Shown piece by piece: positions 1 to 8,363 of a stretch of 64,000 bases of DNA. Positions within the stretch are counted from its first letter, which is position 1; each line of letters begins with the position of its first letter. Under the pieces are notes generated by a model. It was not told the DNA's origin. It saw only the letters and a program-made list of their open reading frames with translations, and did no database searches. The stretch comes from a virus: IMG/VR virus record IMGVR_UViG_3300007735_000791, positions 1-64,000 of that record; one strand, given 5' to 3'. Both the position numbers and the translations under genes were made by a program.

Positions 1-816
1 GTTGGTATTACAGCAGCAGGAGAAATAGATACAACAACAGGAAATTTGACAATAGATTCTGCGGGTGGAACGGTTACCGTTGATGACAATCTGACCGTTA
101 CTGGGAACTTGACTGTTTCTGGTACGACTACATCAGTCAATACAGAGACTGTCACTGTTGACGACAACATCATTGTTCTTAACAACAATGAGGCTGGAAC
201 GCCGTCACAAAACGCTGGAATTGAAATTGAACGAGGGACATCAGCCAATGTTCTTGTTCGTTGGAACGAAACATCTGACAAATGGGAAACCACTAACGAC
301 GGAACTACTTACGGCAACATAGTTACAACGGCGGACAGTGGAACTGTGACGTCAACAATGATTGCTGATGGCACAATCGTTAATGCGGACGTAAATGCAT
401 CAGCGGCAATTGCTCTTTCAAAACTTGCTTCTGGTACAAGTGCTCAAGTAATTGTTGCCGACTCAAGCGGTGTGCCGACATACAGAACACTCTCTGGAGA
501 CGTGACTGTTTCTAATACTGGTGTTGTCAGTATCGCTGCAGATAGCGTTGCTCTTGGCACAGACACAACTGGTAACTACATGGTTGATGTATCGGCTGGA
601 ACAGGTATCTCGGTAACTCACACACCAGGTGAAGGCTCCACTGCGACAATTGGACTTAACGCTGGCATTGATGCTTTAAGTGATGTAACAATTACATCTG
701 CCGCAACCAATCAACTATTGCAGTATAATGGTTCTGCTTGGGTTAATGCTACTGTTTCTCTTACTCCAACTTGGGAAGATGTAAACAACGTTTTAGCCAC
801 TGCAATTTTTAATTAA
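1..816 (+). CDS. Tail fibre / structural repeat protein, 5' truncated
   Basis: The frame is open from base 1, so the true start lies left of the window; the TTG at 46 is only the first in-window start codon. The visible part is rich in Thr, Val, Gly and Asn, with beta-type repeats (TVDDNLTVTGNLTVSGTTT, then VTVDDNIIVLNN) typical of trimeric phage fibre shafts. A module near 553-654 (LGTDTTGNYM, AGTGIS, PGEGSTATIGL) recurs in the gene at 16336. It is followed by adhesin-like and glycine-rich genes, so a host-contact role on the virion surface is likely. The family type is fairly sure; the exact fibre is not known. Confidence 0.7.
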   Translation, partial: VGITAAGEIDTTTGNLTIDSAGGTVTVDDNLTVTGNLTVSGTTTSVNTETVTVDDNIIVLNNNEAGTPSQNAGIEIERGTSANVLVRWNETSDKWETTNDGTTYGNIVTTADSGTVTSTMIADGTIVNADVNASAAIALSKLASGTSAQVIVADSSGVPTYRTLSGDVTVSNTGVVSIAADSVALGTDTTGNYMVDVSAGTGISVTHTPGEGSTATIGLNAGIDALSDVTITSAATNQLLQYNGSAWVNATVSLTPTWEDVNNVLATAIFN

Positions 817-822
817 CCCCGT

Positions 823-830
823 GATATACT
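823..830 (+). promoter_or_regulatory. Promoter-like -10 motif GATATACT
   Basis: GATATACT lies in the 33-base gap after the fibre gene, about 20 bases before the ATG at 850 and ahead of the GGAG ribosome site. The same TATACT core recurs upstream of several other gene starts. I see no convincing -35 box, so it may be an extended -10 or chance in AT-rich DNA. Confidence 0.35.
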
Positions 831-849
831 TAACGATTAGGAGATAACA

Positions 850-1221
850 ATGGCAACTTTCACAAAATTAGCGTTACAGCCAGCAGGCACAACAGGCACA
901 GGGTTGGCAATCAAGGTTGCTGCGACTGCTACGGCTGGCACAGCGATTCATACTGCTTCTACTACTGCTACGACTATTGATGAGATTTGGTTGTATGCAG
1001 TAAACACTTCTGCTTCGTCAGTGAAATTGACGATTGAGTGGGGTGAGGCTACTGCACCTGACGGCAATATCGAATTAACTGTTACCGCTGAATCAGGTTT
1101 GGTTTTGGTTATCCCAGGTTTGGTGTTGCAAGGTAATGCTTCGGCAAAGGTTGTTCGGGCGTTTGCTGCGACTGCGAATGTTATTTGTTTGCACGGGTAT
1201 GTGAACCGAATCACGGTTTAA
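850..1221 (+). CDS. Small beta-rich virion protein, likely tail/fibre associated
   Basis: 123 residues, rich in Ala, Thr and Val, with no signal peptide, membrane segment or catalytic motif. The alternating hydrophobic pattern (for example LTIEWGEA, LVLVIPGLVLQGNA) suggests a beta-sandwich. A GGAG ribosome site precedes the ATG by a normal distance. It sits between a fibre gene and a glycine-rich adhesin gene. Proteins of this style occur in fibre clusters of environmental phages, so a minor structural or decoration role is inferred. No named family was recognised. Confidence 0.6.
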   Translation: MATFTKLALQPAGTTGTGLAIKVAATATAGTAIHTASTTATTIDEIWLYAVNTSASSVKLTIEWGEATAPDGNIELTVTAESGLVLVIPGLVLQGNASAKVVRAFAATANVICLHGYVNRITV

Positions 1222-1230
1222 GGTTTAGCG

Positions 1231-2079
1231 ATGTCACGCTTCGGTAGTCGCACACGGGTTTCAACTTACACTTCGGCTTGGATGCCGACAGGTGACGAGA
1301 CGCCACAAAATCCACCTTCTATTGAAATGCTTTTGGTTGGTGGCGGTGGCGCTGGTGGTACGGGTAACAGCATTTATTATCCTTCAAATCCATCACAATC
1401 AGGCGGTGGAGGTGGTGCGGGCGGAGTGTATTCTTCAGTCGCTTCAAACCCAGGTGGCGGTCCAGGCGGTACTGTAGCCTCAGCGACCAGTATTGCTTCT
1501 GGGGTTACATACACAATTACTATTGGCGGTTCGGGAACTCCATCAACTTTTGCTGCACCAACAATTTCAACAATTACGGCAAATGGCGGTGGACAAGGTG
1601 CTTACGGAGGAGGACCTGGAGGTGCTGCTGGTGCATATACAGGAAACTCATCTACTTACAGCGCTGGCGGTACTGGACCTAGTTCTCCTGAATCATCTCA
1701 AGGTGGTGGCGGTGCAGGGGCAGGAGGAAGTGGCTCAATCGGTGCACAGTATCCAACCAATTATGGTCAAGGTGGTGCTGCAAAAACAAATACGATTAGA
1801 GCCGCATCTCCAACTTTTCCGCAGTCTTATGGCGGTGGTGGTGGCGGTGGTGAAGTTCCTGGGCGAATTCCAGGCAGTTCACCAGGTGGCGGTACTTATG
1901 GCACGGGTGCTGTTGGTTCAGTATCAAGTAGTCCAGTTGCGGGTCAGCCAGGTGTTTGTGTATTTAGATATCCTGATACATTTCCTACAGCCCCGACAAC
2001 AACTGGTAGCCCAACATTGACCACAACAGGCGGTTATCATATTTACACTTTCACGGCATCAGGAACAATCGCATGGTAA
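1231..2079 (+). CDS. Glycine-rich tail adhesin-like protein
   Basis: 282 residues. After a short N-terminal segment comes LLVGGGGAGGTG, then many Gly-Gly-Gly blocks separated by Ser/Tyr/Pro stretches, ending in HIYTFTASGTIAW. The LLVGGGG entry and YTFTASGT exit are hallmarks of the phage glycine-rich domain found in tail tip adhesins, which form polyglycine II-type bundles carrying receptor loops. The stop overlaps the next gene by 7 bases. Receptor recognition is inferred from family and position. Large ORFs in other frames here are artefacts of repetitive GGT/GGC codons. Confidence 0.7.
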   Translation: MSRFGSRTRVSTYTSAWMPTGDETPQNPPSIEMLLVGGGGAGGTGNSIYYPSNPSQSGGGGGAGGVYSSVASNPGGGPGGTVASATSIASGVTYTITIGGSGTPSTFAAPTISTITANGGGQGAYGGGPGGAAGAYTGNSSTYSAGGTGPSSPESSQGGGGAGAGGSGSIGAQYPTNYGQGGAAKTNTIRAASPTFPQSYGGGGGGGEVPGRIPGSSPGGGTYGTGAVGSVSSSPVAGQPGVCVFRYPDTFPTAPTTTGSPTLTTTGGYHIYTFTASGTIAW

Positions 2080-2471
2080 CAATTCGTCATTTTGCTGAAT
2101 TAGAAAACAACATTGTGGTAGCAGTTATTGCTATTGCGGAAAATGATTGTCTTGATAGTAATGGTAATTTTCAAGAAGTTATTGGCGAAAACATTTGCCG
2201 AAGATTGCGACAATCTTCACTTAAATGGATTGAATGTTCAACCGATGGGTCAATTCGCAAAAATGCTGCTGTTGTAGGAATGGTTTATGACGAAATCAAA
2301 AACGGTTTTTATAATCCAAATAAACCTTTCCCATCTTGGGTCTTGGACGAAACTCTTAACTGGACAGCGCCTGTTGCAAAACCAGAAAATGTTGAAGGTT
2401 TTTATTTTGATTGGGATGAAACAAGTTTATCTTGGGTTAAGATAGCAGAAACACCAACAACAAATCCTTAA
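2073..2471 (+). CDS. Conserved tail-cluster protein of environmental phages
   Basis: 132 residues. The pattern HFAELE-NNIVVAVI near the N-terminus, WIECSTDGSIRKNAAVVG-VYDE in the middle, and FPSWVLDE-LNWTAP with WDE-SWVKI at the end matches a widespread unnamed protein of marine T4-like phages, usually near fibre genes. Its function is unknown; a small fibre-associated or chaperone-like role is possible. It starts inside the end of the glycine-rich gene. Recognition is from memory of the pattern only. Confidence 0.55.
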   Translation: MVTIRHFAELENNIVVAVIAIAENDCLDSNGNFQEVIGENICRRLRQSSLKWIECSTDGSIRKNAAVVGMVYDEIKNGFYNPNKPFPSWVLDETLNWTAPVAKPENVEGFYFDWDETSLSWVKIAETPTTNP

Positions 2472-2498
2472 ATTAAAAAATTATGATGGCAATTTTTA

Positions 2499-2990
2499 AT
2501 GACATTTTTGACAAAAAATAATATAAAAATTTTTGATGATATTTTTACAAATTCTGAAAGAAATAAAATATTAAAACAGTTTAAGCCGTTATTAACTAAA
2601 ATTCAAGATTTTCCTGGATTGCAAACATATGCAAATTTACATCTTGTTTGCAAAGAAAATGATTTTTATCTTGACCCTTTTATAAAAATAAAACAAAGAA
2701 CAAAAATAAAAAATTCTATTTTCAAATCATGGATAAATTACACCGATAGTGAATTGAAATATATTTCTTGGCACGACCACATGTCCTCCCCTTTTAATAT
2801 GACATGTGTTTATATGTTGGAAAACCCTGAAAAAATAGGGACTTGGTTTTTGGTTAATGAGAAAATATACAAACTTAAATGTCTTACTAATTCGTTAATA
2901 TTATTCCCAACTAACTTGATTCACAGCGTTCCTGGAAATATTAAAAAACCAAGGTACACTTTGGCAATGGAATTTATGGAGAGCAAATAG
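2499..2990 (+). CDS. 2OG-Fe(II) oxygenase-like protein (first of three)
   Basis: 163 residues. The C-terminal half has a double-stranded beta-helix pattern: SWHDHMSSPFNMTCVYML, then SLILFPTNLIHSVPGN with the distal His, then a basic residue and YTLAMEF. In this family an H-x-D/E plus distal His bind iron and an Arg holds 2-oxoglutarate. Here the proximal motif reads H-D-H, so the facial triad is not textbook and activity is uncertain. DNA is extremely AT-rich (8 G/C in bases 2521-2580). It is followed by two further oxygenase-like genes with end-to-end overlaps. The substrate is unknown. Confidence 0.55.
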   Translation: MTFLTKNNIKIFDDIFTNSERNKILKQFKPLLTKIQDFPGLQTYANLHLVCKENDFYLDPFIKIKQRTKIKNSIFKSWINYTDSELKYISWHDHMSSPFNMTCVYMLENPEKIGTWFLVNEKIYKLKCLTNSLILFPTNLIHSVPGNIKKPRYTLAMEFMESK

Positions 2991-3604
2991 TGACTTTTCA
3001 CAGAAATCCAATTCGTGCATTAACAGCGATGCCTTCATCAGTAATTACACGCAACATTTTTACCGTAGATGAATGTAATAAAATTGTTGAAGATGTTAAA
3101 AGTTTGGTTAAACCAACACAGGGTACATTAAGTGGTGAGTTAAAAGATAAAAAAAGAAGAAATAGTACAGTTAGATGGTTTTCTTCTACGCCTGAATTTA
3201 AATGGATTTTTGACAAAATTGATTATGTATTTAATCAAGTAAACAATGAATGGTTTAATTTTAATCTAATTGGATATAGTCAAATTCAATTTACGGAATA
3301 TGACTCAACCGAAAGCCAACATTACGCTTGGCACACCGACATGGTGTGGGCAGAAGAAAATATGCAGTTTGCGCCTGATTCTACCTTGCGAAAGTTATCT
3401 TGTTCTATTGTGTTAAATCAACAAGAAGTGAATTTTGAAGGTGGAGATTTTGAGTTGGATAATATTCTTAGACCAACAGTTCCAGAATTAGATAAAGGTG
3501 ATGGTATTTTTTTTCCATCGTTTGTGTGGCATCAAGTTAAACCAGTAACAAAAGGAACACGATATTCATTAGTTGTTTGGATGATAGGACCACCGTTTCA
3601 ATGA
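2990..3604 (+). CDS. 2OG-Fe(II) oxygenase, prolyl-hydroxylase type (second of three)
   Basis: 204 residues. It contains the proximal pair in YAWHTDMVW (H-x-D), then LSCSIVLNQ, FEGGDFEL, and GDGIFFPSFVWHQVKPV with the distal His followed by GTRYSLVVWM supplying the 2-oxoglutarate Arg. This is the complete P4H/PKHD-type signature, so an active Fe(II)/2-oxoglutarate dioxygenase is expected. GTG at 2990 overlaps the previous stop by one base. Targets could be a phage tail protein, a host protein or a nucleic acid base; nothing in the sequence decides. It is the clearest member of the trio. Confidence 0.8.
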   Translation: MTFHRNPIRALTAMPSSVITRNIFTVDECNKIVEDVKSLVKPTQGTLSGELKDKKRRNSTVRWFSSTPEFKWIFDKIDYVFNQVNNEWFNFNLIGYSQIQFTEYDSTESQHYAWHTDMVWAEENMQFAPDSTLRKLSCSIVLNQQEVNFEGGDFELDNILRPTVPELDKGDGIFFPSFVWHQVKPVTKGTRYSLVVWMIGPPFQ

Positions 3605-4185
3605 AAAAAGAAAATGATTTTCAAACAAAAAAATACCAAGTTGTTGAAAATATAATATCAAAAGATGTGGCAAAATTAACAACTCAAGCACTTTTGTTTA
3701 GCGAAGCCGACTATAAAACAAAAAATAAAATAATTGACTCTGACCCACAGGTTCCAGGAATGCAAATGTTTTATTCACATTCCGTTACTGAATCTTTAAT
3801 GGTTTTATTGTTGCCAAAAATGGAAAAAATTGTTGGCGACAAATTAACTCCAACTTATTCTTATGCCCGTGTTTATAGAAATGGCTCGGTTTTGAAAGAA
3901 CATATTGACAGACCTTCGTGCGAGGTTTCAATAAGTATTCAATTAGCCGCAGTTGGTGTTAAAAACAAAAACGGTTGGGGGATTACAATGGGGGAAGAAA
4001 CATTGTATTTATCAGATTGTGATGCTGTTATATATAATGGAATTAAAGTTTTACATAAAAGAGATGAATTATTTTGCGAACCAAACGGGTTTCAGGTACA
4101 AGTATTTTGTCATTATGTAAAAACAAATGGTAGATTTTCTCGTTTTGCTTACGATAAACGAATGGGTCCAGGAATAACCCGTTAG
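3601..4185 (+). CDS. 2OG-Fe(II) oxygenase (third of three)
   Basis: 194 residues from the ATG at 3601, which overlaps the previous stop as ATGA; an upstream in-frame ATG at 3577 lies inside the preceding gene and is less likely. Key features are SYARVYRNGSVLKEHIDRPS with an H-x-D pair, the strand CEVSISIQL, a G-WGITMGEE turn, and DAVIYNGIKVLHKRDE with the distal His. The pattern resembles small cyanophage oxygenases. The family is likely; the substrate is unknown. Its AT-rich composition matches its two partners, suggesting the three travelled together. Confidence 0.7.
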   Translation: MKKENDFQTKKYQVVENIISKDVAKLTTQALLFSEADYKTKNKIIDSDPQVPGMQMFYSHSVTESLMVLLLPKMEKIVGDKLTPTYSYARVYRNGSVLKEHIDRPSCEVSISIQLAAVGVKNKNGWGITMGEETLYLSDCDAVIYNGIKVLHKRDELFCEPNGFQVQVFCHYVKTNGRFSRFAYDKRMGPGITR

Positions 4186-4228
4186 ATGTGGGAACTCGTC
4201 TAACACGCTGGCTAATACCGTTACCAGC

Positions 4229-4246
4229 AATACTGTTCGCAGTATT
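4229..4246 (+). terminator. Perfect hairpin with TTCG loop, possible terminator
   Basis: AATACTG-TTCG-CAGTATT forms a perfect 7-bp stem with a four-base loop in the gap after the oxygenase genes. It is followed only by a short T run (TTT), so it may be a weak terminator or an RNA-processing/stability hairpin rather than an efficient stop. The rest of the 89-base gap shows no gene. Confidence 0.4.
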
Positions 4247-4274
4247 TCCAAACCAAAAATGAGATAATAGTTAA

Positions 4275-4877
4275 ATGGCTGACCCAGGTAAATACAACCC
4301 TAGAAAACGTGGAATGCCTAAAGATAGGCCATCTATTGCCGAACGTTTGGCTGAGTTTAATCGTCAGGCTGATGAACTAGCCCAAAAAAAAGAACGTGAA
4401 GTACAAACGTTAAGAATTACTGGTGGTGCCAAAGTTGATGAACGCGGAAACATTCTTGTTGAAGATGACAAACCAGTTCAAGAAATAGACACTGCTTTAT
4501 TTAGCACGGTACGTGTTGCTCAAATTGCAAACAAACCAGACAACCCAGATAATTATGGTCAAGGTCCTGCAGGCAGTACACGCATGTGTTCTCACAAATT
4601 TATTCTTGACCAACCCATGTTTAGTTTGTACGGAATGAAAATGGGTTATATTTTAGTCAGATTTCATAAAAATGGAAAACGAGGTCCAGATTGGGTTTAC
4701 GGACCAGTTTCTGTTGATGTGTATCAAGCGTTTGCTGCAAGCAATTCAAAAGGAAAGTTTATAAACACTACTTTAAATGGTTACGGTTACAGGCCAGCAA
4801 GTGAAACCCCATATGCTGACCAATTCAATGATTTTGCACCAAACAGTGGAACGGACAGCGCTGGCATTAGACTGTAA
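4275..4877 (+). CDS. KTSC-domain protein
   Basis: 200 residues. A basic, coiled N-terminus (RPSIAERLAEFNRQADELAQKKERE) precedes a C-terminal region matching the KTSC domain: a short strand pair, then VYGPVSVDVYQAFAASNSKG, KFINTTLNGYGYRP. KTSC domains occur in phages and bacteria and have been linked to RNA or translation proteins, but the function here is unknown. It opens the short run of genes leading to the terminase. The domain call is moderately confident. Confidence 0.55.
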   Translation: MADPGKYNPRKRGMPKDRPSIAERLAEFNRQADELAQKKEREVQTLRITGGAKVDERGNILVEDDKPVQEIDTALFSTVRVAQIANKPDNPDNYGQGPAGSTRMCSHKFILDQPMFSLYGMKMGYILVRFHKNGKRGPDWVYGPVSVDVYQAFAASNSKGKFINTTLNGYGYRPASETPYADQFNDFAPNSGTDSAGIRL

Positions 4878-4880
4878 TCT

Positions 4881-5291
4881 ATGAAAAGATTACTTGGATA
4901 TACGGCAATATGGCTTTTTATAGTCTCATTGCTTTATAGCGTATACGCTATATTTACTAAACAAGATTTACTGATTATTTCTTTACCCCTTGTTTTGTTT
5001 TTGGGTGTTTACTTGTTTAAAGGAACCCTTAACCTTGTGTTAGGACTTGGTTTTATTTATTGGGTTTTACGGGACACACACAGGGGTTTTTCTGTATCTC
5101 GTGGATTTATGAGAGAGACAAACCACCCTTGGAGAACTGGACGTGGTATCCAAATAGGTTTGGGTAAGTACGTATTTCAAATAGGTTTATGCAAACGCAA
5201 TGATGCAATTAGTGAAATGAATGGTTTATTAAACGCACTAAAAGGTAGAGAACTGCACTACAAACCAAAGGAGATTAGGGAATGGCGTTAA
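4881..5291 (+). CDS. Small membrane protein, unknown function
   Basis: 136 residues. Two or three hydrophobic helices fill the first half (LLGYTAIWLFIVSLLYSVYAI; LLIISLPLVLFLGVYLF; LNLVLGLGFIYWVL). A basic soluble tail follows (RDTHRGFSVSRGFMRETNHPWRTG, then KYVFQIGLCKRNDAI). It overlaps the next gene by 10 bases. Position before the terminase does not reveal a role. I recognise no family. Confidence 0.6.
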   Translation: MKRLLGYTAIWLFIVSLLYSVYAIFTKQDLLIISLPLVLFLGVYLFKGTLNLVLGLGFIYWVLRDTHRGFSVSRGFMRETNHPWRTGRGIQIGLGKYVFQIGLCKRNDAISEMNGLLNALKGRELHYKPKEIREWR

Positions 5292-5506
5292 ATCTTTGGA
5301 AAAAAGTAACCAGTCAAAAGTTGCCATCTACTCGTATTACGAGAATGGACTTGCCTTCTTTATTAAACTGGTATGAAACTACGTTAATGGACTTAGGCGC
5401 AACTTTTGATAAATACCGTTATCACGGGGCTGATTACGCTACAGTTGACGAGTTGTTTGAAATTTTAACAAACATCCACACGGAAATAGGTCAGCGTGGA
5501 AAATGA
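5282..5506 (+). CDS. Small protein upstream of terminase
   Basis: 74 residues, soluble, predicted mostly helical (MDLPSLLNWYETTLMDLGATFDKY, DELFEILTNIHTEIGQR). It overlaps genes on both sides, starting 10 bases before the previous stop and ending 11 bases into terL. Being directly upstream of terL, a small terminase role is conceivable, but the protein is shorter than usual and no DNA-binding motif is evident. Function unknown. Confidence 0.55.
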   Translation: MALNLWKKVTSQKLPSTRITRMDLPSLLNWYETTLMDLGATFDKYRYHGADYATVDELFEILTNIHTEIGQRGK

Positions 5507-7061
5507 AATTGAGGACCTTTCAAGCGTTCTTGATATTGAGGAATTAGCGCCAGAATTAGATGAAGCCTCAACTGAATTTGTTGACCATCTTGTTAAAAAA
5601 CTACTTATCTTTACAGAAGAGTTTTGTGACATTGAGTTTTTTCCATATCAAGTTCCAATTGCCTATCGTTTAATTGAATCCATTGTTTTAGGTGACGGTG
5701 ACGAAGTGACCGTTATTGGTTGTCGCCAGTCTGGAAAATCAGAGGTCTTGTCTGGAGTAATGGCATCAATGATGGTTATTTTGCCAAAATTGGCTCCCGT
5801 ATATCCAACATGGTTAGAAAAGTTTGAAAAAGGTTTTTGGTGTGGTGTGTTTGCTCCAACAGAAGACCAAGCGGATACTGTCTTTAGTCGTATTGTCACC
5901 AAGTTGACCAATGAACATGCTCTTGACTTTTTACTTGACCCAGAGATTGACGATAAAGCGGCTTCAGGTGGTGCGCGTGGAAAAGGAAAAATAATTACGT
6001 TAAAGAACGCTGGCTCTATTTGCCGTATGCAAACTTGTAACCCCAAAGCCAAAATTGAATCTAAAACTTATCATTTTATTCTAATTGACGAGTGTCAAGA
6101 AGCCGATGAATACATGATTACTAAATCAATAAAGCCGATGCTCGCGTTTAATAACGGCACTATTTGTCTAACTGGAACTGCCTCAAGAACTAAATCTTAT
6201 TTTTATAAAATGATTCAATTTAACAAAAGGCGTGGTGTCAATGGAGGTCGTCGTCACAGACAAGCCCATTTTGAATACGACCACCGTTCGGCATCTAAAT
6301 ACAACCCTAACTATGGGAAGTTTATTTCTAAAGAAAAAGTAAGAATTGGAGAAGACTCCGACGAATTTCAAATGTCGTATTGCAACAAATGGATTCTTGA
6401 AAAGGGTATGTTTGTGTCTGAAGAGCGCATGGAACGTCTGTTTGACCAAAGCATGCCGTTAGTAAAAGAATGGTGGAGAACTCCAGTAGTTGCAGGAATT
6501 GACGTTGCCCGTTCTAATGACTCTACGGTAGTCACTGTTGTTTGGGTGGATTGGGACCATCCAGACGCTTTTGGTTTTTATGAACATAGAATTTTGAATT
6601 GGCTTGAGATAAACAATCAAGAATGGGAACAACAATATTTTGAAATTGTTGATTTTTTACGACATTATTCTGTAATCCGTGTTGGTGTAGACTCACAAGG
6701 AGTTGGTGGAGCAGTTGCTGAACGTTTACAATTGTTATTGTCCGACATAGAAGTTATAGCAATGTCATCTGATTCTAAAGCACAGCACGAACGTTGGGTG
6801 CACTTAACCGAATTAATTCAAAGAGACCAGTTGGTAATTCCTGCTCACTCTAAAGCGCGTCGCACCAGGTCATGGAAACGCTTTAATCAACAAATGTCAG
6901 ATTTGGAAAAAGTGTACAAAGGTCCATATTTGCTTGCCGCAGCACCAGACGAAAAAGGTGCTTTTGACGACTATCCAGACTCCCTTGCCCTTGCCTGTGC
7001 AATGACAGTACATGACACAATGCCAGAGGTACAAGTAGGCATGTCACCGTTTTTTCGGTAA
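5496..7061 (+). CDS. terL: Terminase large subunit
   Basis: 521 residues; packages DNA into proheads with an N-terminal ATPase and cuts it with a C-terminal RNase H-like nuclease. Walker A is GCRQSGKSE around residues 75-83, and Walker B is FILIDECQEAD around 195-204. Nuclease acidic residues lie in VVAGIDVARSNDS (about 335), RVGVDSQGVGG (about 398) and DDYPDSLALA (about 491). Start is GTG at 5496, giving MENEIEDL and an 11-base overlap with the preceding gene. Length and domain order are normal for the family. Confidence 0.95.
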   Translation: MENEIEDLSSVLDIEELAPELDEASTEFVDHLVKKLLIFTEEFCDIEFFPYQVPIAYRLIESIVLGDGDEVTVIGCRQSGKSEVLSGVMASMMVILPKLAPVYPTWLEKFEKGFWCGVFAPTEDQADTVFSRIVTKLTNEHALDFLLDPEIDDKAASGGARGKGKIITLKNAGSICRMQTCNPKAKIESKTYHFILIDECQEADEYMITKSIKPMLAFNNGTICLTGTASRTKSYFYKMIQFNKRRGVNGGRRHRQAHFEYDHRSASKYNPNYGKFISKEKVRIGEDSDEFQMSYCNKWILEKGMFVSEERMERLFDQSMPLVKEWWRTPVVAGIDVARSNDSTVVTVVWVDWDHPDAFGFYEHRILNWLEINNQEWEQQYFEIVDFLRHYSVIRVGVDSQGVGGAVAERLQLLLSDIEVIAMSSDSKAQHERWVHLTELIQRDQLVIPAHSKARRTRSWKRFNQQMSDLEKVYKGPYLLAAAPDEKGAFDDYPDSLALACAMTVHDTMPEVQVGMSPFFR

Positions 7062-7105
7062 TAACCATTAAAAAATGGTAGAGTATATGATAGCAATATC
7101 CACTT

Positions 7106-7549
7106 TTGGAGGATTATAAAATGCAAGACCCAACAATGAACATGTCAGTTGCTCCTGGTAACCCGTATCAAGAAACTGGTCGCGGTGAAATTGGATACGA
7201 AAGGACAATGGCTCCAAGCATCCCTGGAAACAAGGGTCCGCTTCGCTTTGAAGAAGGCGTTGCCACAGACACAGACGTTCCAAACGACTTTTCAATTGGT
7301 GCATACTTTGACACTGCGCCATCACCAATGCGTCAAAACCACAACAACCCAGAGATGTTCTACAAGCATGCTGAAGACACCATGAAAGAGCGTGCACACG
7401 TAGGCTCGGCTTCGTGGGTTGAAGCACCAGCGTTGCTTAGCGATTTCGTAACTGGCGCTATGGCTGGAGACGGAATGCCGACATTTGAAATGGAGTACAA
7501 TTCGGGCGGTTACATGAAGCGTCCGAACCCAACAGTTGTATCAGATTAA
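7106..7549 (+). CDS. Conserved phage protein after terminase, unknown function
   Basis: 147 residues, acidic, no hydrophobic helices. The middle reads YKHAEDTMKERAHVGSASWV, followed by EAPALLSDFVTGAM. A GGAGG ribosome site lies ahead of the ATG. The 44-base gap upstream carries a small ACCATT/AATGGT hairpin (7064-7079) and a TATGAT box, so transcription may restart here. A virion-related role is possible from position. I do not recognise a named family. Confidence 0.6.
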   Translation: MEDYKMQDPTMNMSVAPGNPYQETGRGEIGYERTMAPSIPGNKGPLRFEEGVATDTDVPNDFSIGAYFDTAPSPMRQNHNNPEMFYKHAEDTMKERAHVGSASWVEAPALLSDFVTGAMAGDGMPTFEMEYNSGGYMKRPNPTVVSD

Positions 7550-7575
7550 GTAAAACTTAATATTAGGTACTAATT

Positions 7576-8145
7576 GTGGCTCGTGAAGGTAGTGCGCCAA
7601 GCGGGAGAAGCAGAGACCCTAGAAGGGTAATCATTCCGCTAACTACCTCTCTTTCAGGTATCCCAATTGCAGGGTCATATCAAGGAGGAGGACTATACGA
7701 TTTTTCAGCAATGAAAAAAGCCAGATGGTCTGAGTTCTATGGAAGTCAGCATTCGCAAAAAAACCTTGGATACGACTATAACTTTAAAAATCGTTTTGTA
7801 TCTAGCGATTCTGGACGTCGTATTGGCTTCATTGGAAACGTAGGCGGTTATCAAACAGCCCGTCGTGAGTCAAGTAGTGCCAAAGTTATTCAAGACCCAA
7901 CTGACGCCTTTAAATCACACAAACCTTTTACTAAAATTAAAGGTGCTGGAGTAAGCCCAAGAATTCGTTTTATAGACACTGCTCGTATGAGAAGTAGGGC
8001 AATAAATTTATACAACAAAGCCAATCCAGCAAATATTAATGACCTAGATATTAAACGACGTATGGACTACGAGGAAACAAAGAAACTTCGTGGAGATATG
8101 TTTGGTCCAAAAGACCGAGGAACTTCCTTTGGAAGGCTGCGATGA
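7576..8145 (+). CDS. Basic protein of unknown function
   Basis: 189 residues starting at GTG 7576. It is strongly basic with many Arg, Lys, Ser and Tyr residues and few hydrophobic segments (SGRSRDPRRVIIPLTTS; LGYDYNFKNRFVSSDSGRR). It is likely partly disordered and could bind nucleic acid or act as a minor virion component, but nothing decides this. Its stop overlaps the first gene of the lysis cassette. Confidence 0.55.
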   Translation: MAREGSAPSGRSRDPRRVIIPLTTSLSGIPIAGSYQGGGLYDFSAMKKARWSEFYGSQHSQKNLGYDYNFKNRFVSSDSGRRIGFIGNVGGYQTARRESSSAKVIQDPTDAFKSHKPFTKIKGAGVSPRIRFIDTARMRSRAINLYNKANPANINDLDIKRRMDYEETKKLRGDMFGPKDRGTSFGRLR

Positions 8146-8363
8146 GTTCGGAACTTTGGACGGCTGTTGTTGTTACCGCAATACCTGTTGTTGGCGGAGG
8201 TGTTGGGTACTTAATAAAGTATTTAATTGAATTTAGAAATGAAAATAGAATAGACCATAATCTTGTAATGGAAGCAATTAGTGATTTAAAAACAGATGTT
8301 CGTGAAGTTAAAAGTGGTTTGTACGACCACATTTCATGGCATGCAAAGAGAGTTAAAAAATGA
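8142..8363 (+). CDS. Small one-helix membrane protein of the lysis cassette
   Basis: 73 residues: one N-terminal membrane helix (ELWTAVVVTAIPVVGGGVGYLIKYLIEF) followed by a charged helical segment (LVMEAISDLKTDVREVKSGLYDHI). This layout fits accessory holin or antiholin proteins, and it overlaps the likely holin gene by an ATGA junction. The membrane prediction is clear; the lysis role comes from its position two genes ahead of a lipoprotein and four ahead of the endolysin. Confidence 0.6.
   Translation: MSSELWTAVVVTAIPVVGGGVGYLIKYLIEFRNENRIDHNLVMEAISDLKTDVREVKSGLYDHISWHAKRVKK

Noticed and set aside
1493-2020. Long + strand open frame inside the glycine-rich adhesin gene
   Set aside because: It is an artefact of repeated GGT/GGC codons read in another frame; the glycine-rich product has recognisable domain ends and a proper context.
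4229-4246. tRNA or other stable RNA gene between 4186 and 4274
   Set aside because: Only one 7-bp hairpin is present; no cloverleaf or conserved T-loop was found.
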